Shown here piece after piece: positions 62,326 through 64,000 of a stretch of DNA of 64,000 bases. Under the pieces are notes generated by a model. The model did not search any database, was not told the DNA's origin, and saw only the letters and a list, made by a program, of their open reading frames with translations. The stretch is from Pseudomonas sp. Irchel 3E20 (GTDB lineage: Bacteria; Pseudomonadota; Gammaproteobacteria; Pseudomonadales; Pseudomonadaceae). The translations under genes were made by a program, and so were the position numbers. The stretch's first letter is position 1. Every line of letters begins with the position of its first letter. The stretch spans positions 124,001 through 188,000 of the forward strand of contig NZ_FYEE01000009.1 in assembly GCF_900187645.1 (NCBI RefSeq). The letters are read 5' to 3'.

Positions 62326-62781
62326 ATGAAAAACAAAAGCGACCTGTACAAATTCGACGCCCTCTTGGGCACCCAGCCTGACGCGCAGATAGCCAAACTG
62401 GTCAACGTTACTCAGGGTGCCGTCAATAAGCGCCGCCGTAGCCTGGGTATTGCCTCGTACAACAGCAAAACTCCCAGCCGTATTGCCAGATATGATTTCT
62501 TACTGGGCGTATTGACTGACCAGATCATTGCTCATCTCGCCGGAGTTACAAAAGCAGCCGTGACGTTTCGGCGTAGAAAGATGGGAATAAAATCTCAACG
62601 AGGTCAACACCCATCACCATGGGAAGATCTTGATGGGTTGCTTGGTACTCAACCAGACAGTGAGATAGCCAAGTTGGCCGGGGTGACTAGCGGTGCAGTG
62701 CTAAAACGCCGGCGACGCTTAGGTATAGAGGCATTCAGCCGATCTAAAAAGAGCCCATCTACGATGCAAGCACGCATGTAA
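62326..62781 (+). CDS. Protein of three tandem HTH-like repeats
   Basis: The 151-residue protein holds three copies of one unit at 9-42, 55-88 and 101-134, spaced 46 residues apart. The consensus is D-x-L-L-G-T-Q-P-D-x-x-I-A-K-L-A-G-V-T-x-x-A-V-x-x-R-R-R-x-L-G-I. Each unit reads as a helix-turn-helix: the A-x-x-x-G-V-T turn followed by an Arg-rich recognition helix. The protein is basic and has no other domain. Similar H-N-S-like or homing-endonuclease-associated DNA-binding repeats are known, but I cannot assign a named family. It lies between decayed vgrG2 cargo and the OmpA gene. Confidence 0.65.
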   Translation: MKNKSDLYKFDALLGTQPDAQIAKLVNVTQGAVNKRRRSLGIASYNSKTPSRIARYDFLLGVLTDQIIAHLAGVTKAAVTFRRRKMGIKSQRGQHPSPWEDLDGLLGTQPDSEIAKLAGVTSGAVLKRRRRLGIEAFSRSKKSPSTMQARM

Positions 62782-63085
62782 ATCAACCTATTTCGGAACA
62801 GATGATTCTTTGAGGTCGCATCGCACCTCTGAACTTGCGTCGGTAGTCTTGATTGAGCCCTGCGGCCTATTCCAATGGAGGGCTGCAACGCGCCACCGCG
62901 ACCTGAGCGGTGGCACTTTTGAGTTAGCTGGCACATTCACGTTACAGCTGAGCCCCGTCGTGCTGGCCGGTTTAGTGAACGGACTGGCTATCCGGGTTTT
63001 TAAGTATGAGACGCGCAAAAGCTTCCTAGCGCGGGCCAGTATTAAACCCACCATGCCGATACTTTTCCCAGTTACACATTGACCC
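62782..63085. other. Intergenic stretch without a supported gene
   Basis: The 304 bp between the HTH-repeat gene and the OmpA-like gene hold only overlapping opposite frames of about 90 codons with no family features. No terminator, promoter pair or repeat stands out by eye. Confidence 0.5.
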
Positions 63086-63838
63086 TCAATTTAAGATCTT
63101 GAAGTCGATTCGACGGTTTTTGCTCCGCCCCTCAACTGTATTGTTGTCGGCGATCGGCGCATCCGGGCCGCTACCCGTCACTGACATGCTGCTGGACTCT
63201 ATCCGCTTGCCGATCAAGTACTGTCGTACCGCCGCTGCACGCGCCAAGCTGAGTTCGATGTTGCTCTCACGTAGCCCAACATTGTCGGTGTGGCCAATGA
63301 TCGCAATCCGGGCATTGTCCAACTCGCGTATAACTTGTGCCATCTCATCCAGCACGATACGGCCCTTGGCGGTAAGAATCGCACTGCCGCTTTCAAACTC
63401 AATGGTGCGCTGGCCCAGCGTTTCATCCAGTGCTTGCTGTCCTGAGCTGACCTGTAATGTGTTATGCACCTGGTAAGTTTGGTTGAAAGAACTGGCCAAA
63501 GTACTGGTCACTTCCTGGCGCAACGCTTCGTTCTTCACATTACCGCTGACTCGGATCTGATTACCTTCCACCTGCACCCGCCCGGCAGAAATATTCCGAA
63601 GATTTGGGCTGAGCATTTTCAATACATACTGATCCCAGTTCGCTGGGGCTACGACATTCCCCACTTCCATTTGATCGGAAATTCTCTGCGCACCATACAG
63701 ATCGCGCAAACGTGAGAGCACCTGCGCCCTCATCGATTCGGAAGGTACGGTGCCGCTGACAACAATCTTGTCCTGAGCGGCCAGGGCAACGTCGGCCAGG
63801 CAAACCAATGAGAGTAAAAAAACTAAAGCACTACGCAT
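63086..63838 (-). CDS. BON and OmpA-domain periplasmic protein associated with T6SS
   Basis: The 250-residue protein has signal peptide SALVFLLSLVCLADVALA. Two BON-like repeats follow (IVVSGTVPSESMRAQVLSRL and IRVSGNVKNEALRQEV). The OmpA-like peptidoglycan-binding domain is TIEFESGSAILTAKGRIVLDEM, IAIIGHTDNVGLRESNIELSLARAAAVRQYLI, and the ending GRSKNRRIDFKI. The H-T-D and NxxLSxxRAxxVxxYL motifs are diagnostic. It is one base downstream of the stop of the partial gene at 63840. It may anchor the T6SS trans-envelope complex to the cell wall where TssL lacks such a domain. Confidence 0.85.
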   Translation of the reverse strand: MRSALVFLLSLVCLADVALAAQDKIVVSGTVPSESMRAQVLSRLRDLYGAQRISDQMEVGNVVAPANWDQYVLKMLSPNLRNISAGRVQVEGNQIRVSGNVKNEALRQEVTSTLASSFNQTYQVHNTLQVSSGQQALDETLGQRTIEFESGSAILTAKGRIVLDEMAQVIRELDNARIAIIGHTDNVGLRESNIELSLARAAAVRQYLIGKRIESSSMSVTGSGPDAPIADNNTVEGRSKNRRIDFKILN

Positions 63839-63839
63839 G

Positions 63840-64000
63840 TCATAACCCCAAAAAAGTTTCGCGAAAGGTAGCTCTGGCGGTGTTCAAGGAGAGCCCCGGA
63901 TGACTGGTGTAGGTAGACATTTTTTTTAATGCGTAGCTCGCGCTGACCTCTTGCTCGACCCACCGAGGGTCCTCAAGCCAGATAGTGTCCTGTTCTTCAA
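63840..64000 (-). CDS. C-terminal end of an unidentified gene upstream of the OmpA-like gene (cut by window edge)
   Basis: The minus-strand frame ends DPRWVEQEVSASYALKK then LSLNTARATFRETFLGL and TGA at 63840-63842; one base separates it from the OmpA-like ATG, so the two are probably translated together. About 52 codons are visible, too few to name. tssA or tssM would be expected nearby but neither can be claimed. Confidence 0.5.
   Translation of the reverse strand, partial: EEQDTIWLEDPRWVEQEVSASYALKKMSTYTSHPGLSLNTARATFRETFLGL

Noticed and set aside
62788..63082. Two opposite 90-codon frames between the HTH-repeat gene and the OmpA-like gene
   Set aside because: They overlap each other on opposite strands, have no motif and no good start signals.
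1..64000. CRISPR arrays, rRNA genes, riboswitches, phage structural genes
   Set aside because: None seen: no regularly spaced short repeats with unique spacers, no rRNA-like stretches and no phage modules. The phage-like proteins present are the T6SS tail homologues.

Overview
The window looks like chromosomal DNA of a Pseudomonas, most likely of the fluorescens group. The coding sequence is mostly GC-rich, a lexA2-imuA-imuB-dnaE2 mutagenesis cassette is present, and the right third is a type VI secretion (T6SS) cluster whose order (TPR lipoprotein-tssBC-hcp-tssEFG-clpV-vgrG, divergent from tssJKL) resembles the HSI-III arrangement of P. aeruginosa. The species assignment is an inference.

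Layout. (1) 1-8.5 kb, core: SOS mutasome dnaE2 (partial), imuB, imuA and lexA2, all leftward, with a LexA2-type palindrome over the lexA2 start; a GntR helix-turn-helix stub; a DyP peroxidase; GapN-type aldehyde dehydrogenase; a FUSC membrane protein; a YccA/Bax-inhibitor-1 membrane protein; and tRNA-Ser(UGA) with its own strong promoter. (2) 8.5-21.1 kb, accessory block, visibly more AT-rich: a 3' fragment of ornithine cyclodeaminase, a LysR regulator, and a rightward operon with two HisQM/OccQM-type permeases, a binding protein, a three-subunit FAD/[2Fe-2S] amine or opine oxidase, RidA and an ABC ATPase. It is followed by a nonsense-mutated second ridA, a second binding protein, a third ridA scrap, a small unknown gene, a truncated chemoreceptor-like gene, a dead IS3-family element and the 5' stub of a tyrosine recombinase. 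The block reads as an imported opine-type uptake and oxidation island that has partly decayed. (3) 21.2-33.2 kb: a 3430-residue autotransporter preceded on the same strand by a periplasmic PpiC-type isomerase and a YbjN-family protein. (4) 33.3-36.1 kb: small unrelated genes (membrane protein, two GNAT acetyltransferases, a CigR-like protein, an HTH regulator). (5) 36.3-64 kb: T6SS. The left end carries a VasX-like membrane toxin with its putative immunity protein, then an immediately adjacent second toxin C-terminus plus second immunity protein, arranged as a mosaic tandem duplication. Next come DUF4123 adaptor, VgrG1, ClpV, TssG, TssF, TssE, Hcp, TssC, TssB and a TPR lipoprotein, all leftward. 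Divergent from these are TssJ, TssK, TssL and VgrG2, followed by decayed cargo, a protein made of three repeated HTH-like units, and a leftward BON-OmpA protein. tssA and tssM are not seen and probably lie beyond the right edge.

How the parts work together. The LexA2 cassette supplies DNA-damage-induced error-prone synthesis. The island would import a nitrogenous conjugate, oxidise it at the membrane to an imine, and clear reactive imines with RidA. The T6SS cluster provides the sheath, baseplate, tube, spikes and at least one membrane-acting toxin, with a stored alternative toxin tail and its cognate immunity.

All calls come from reading the sequence and remembered family features; no database search was run.
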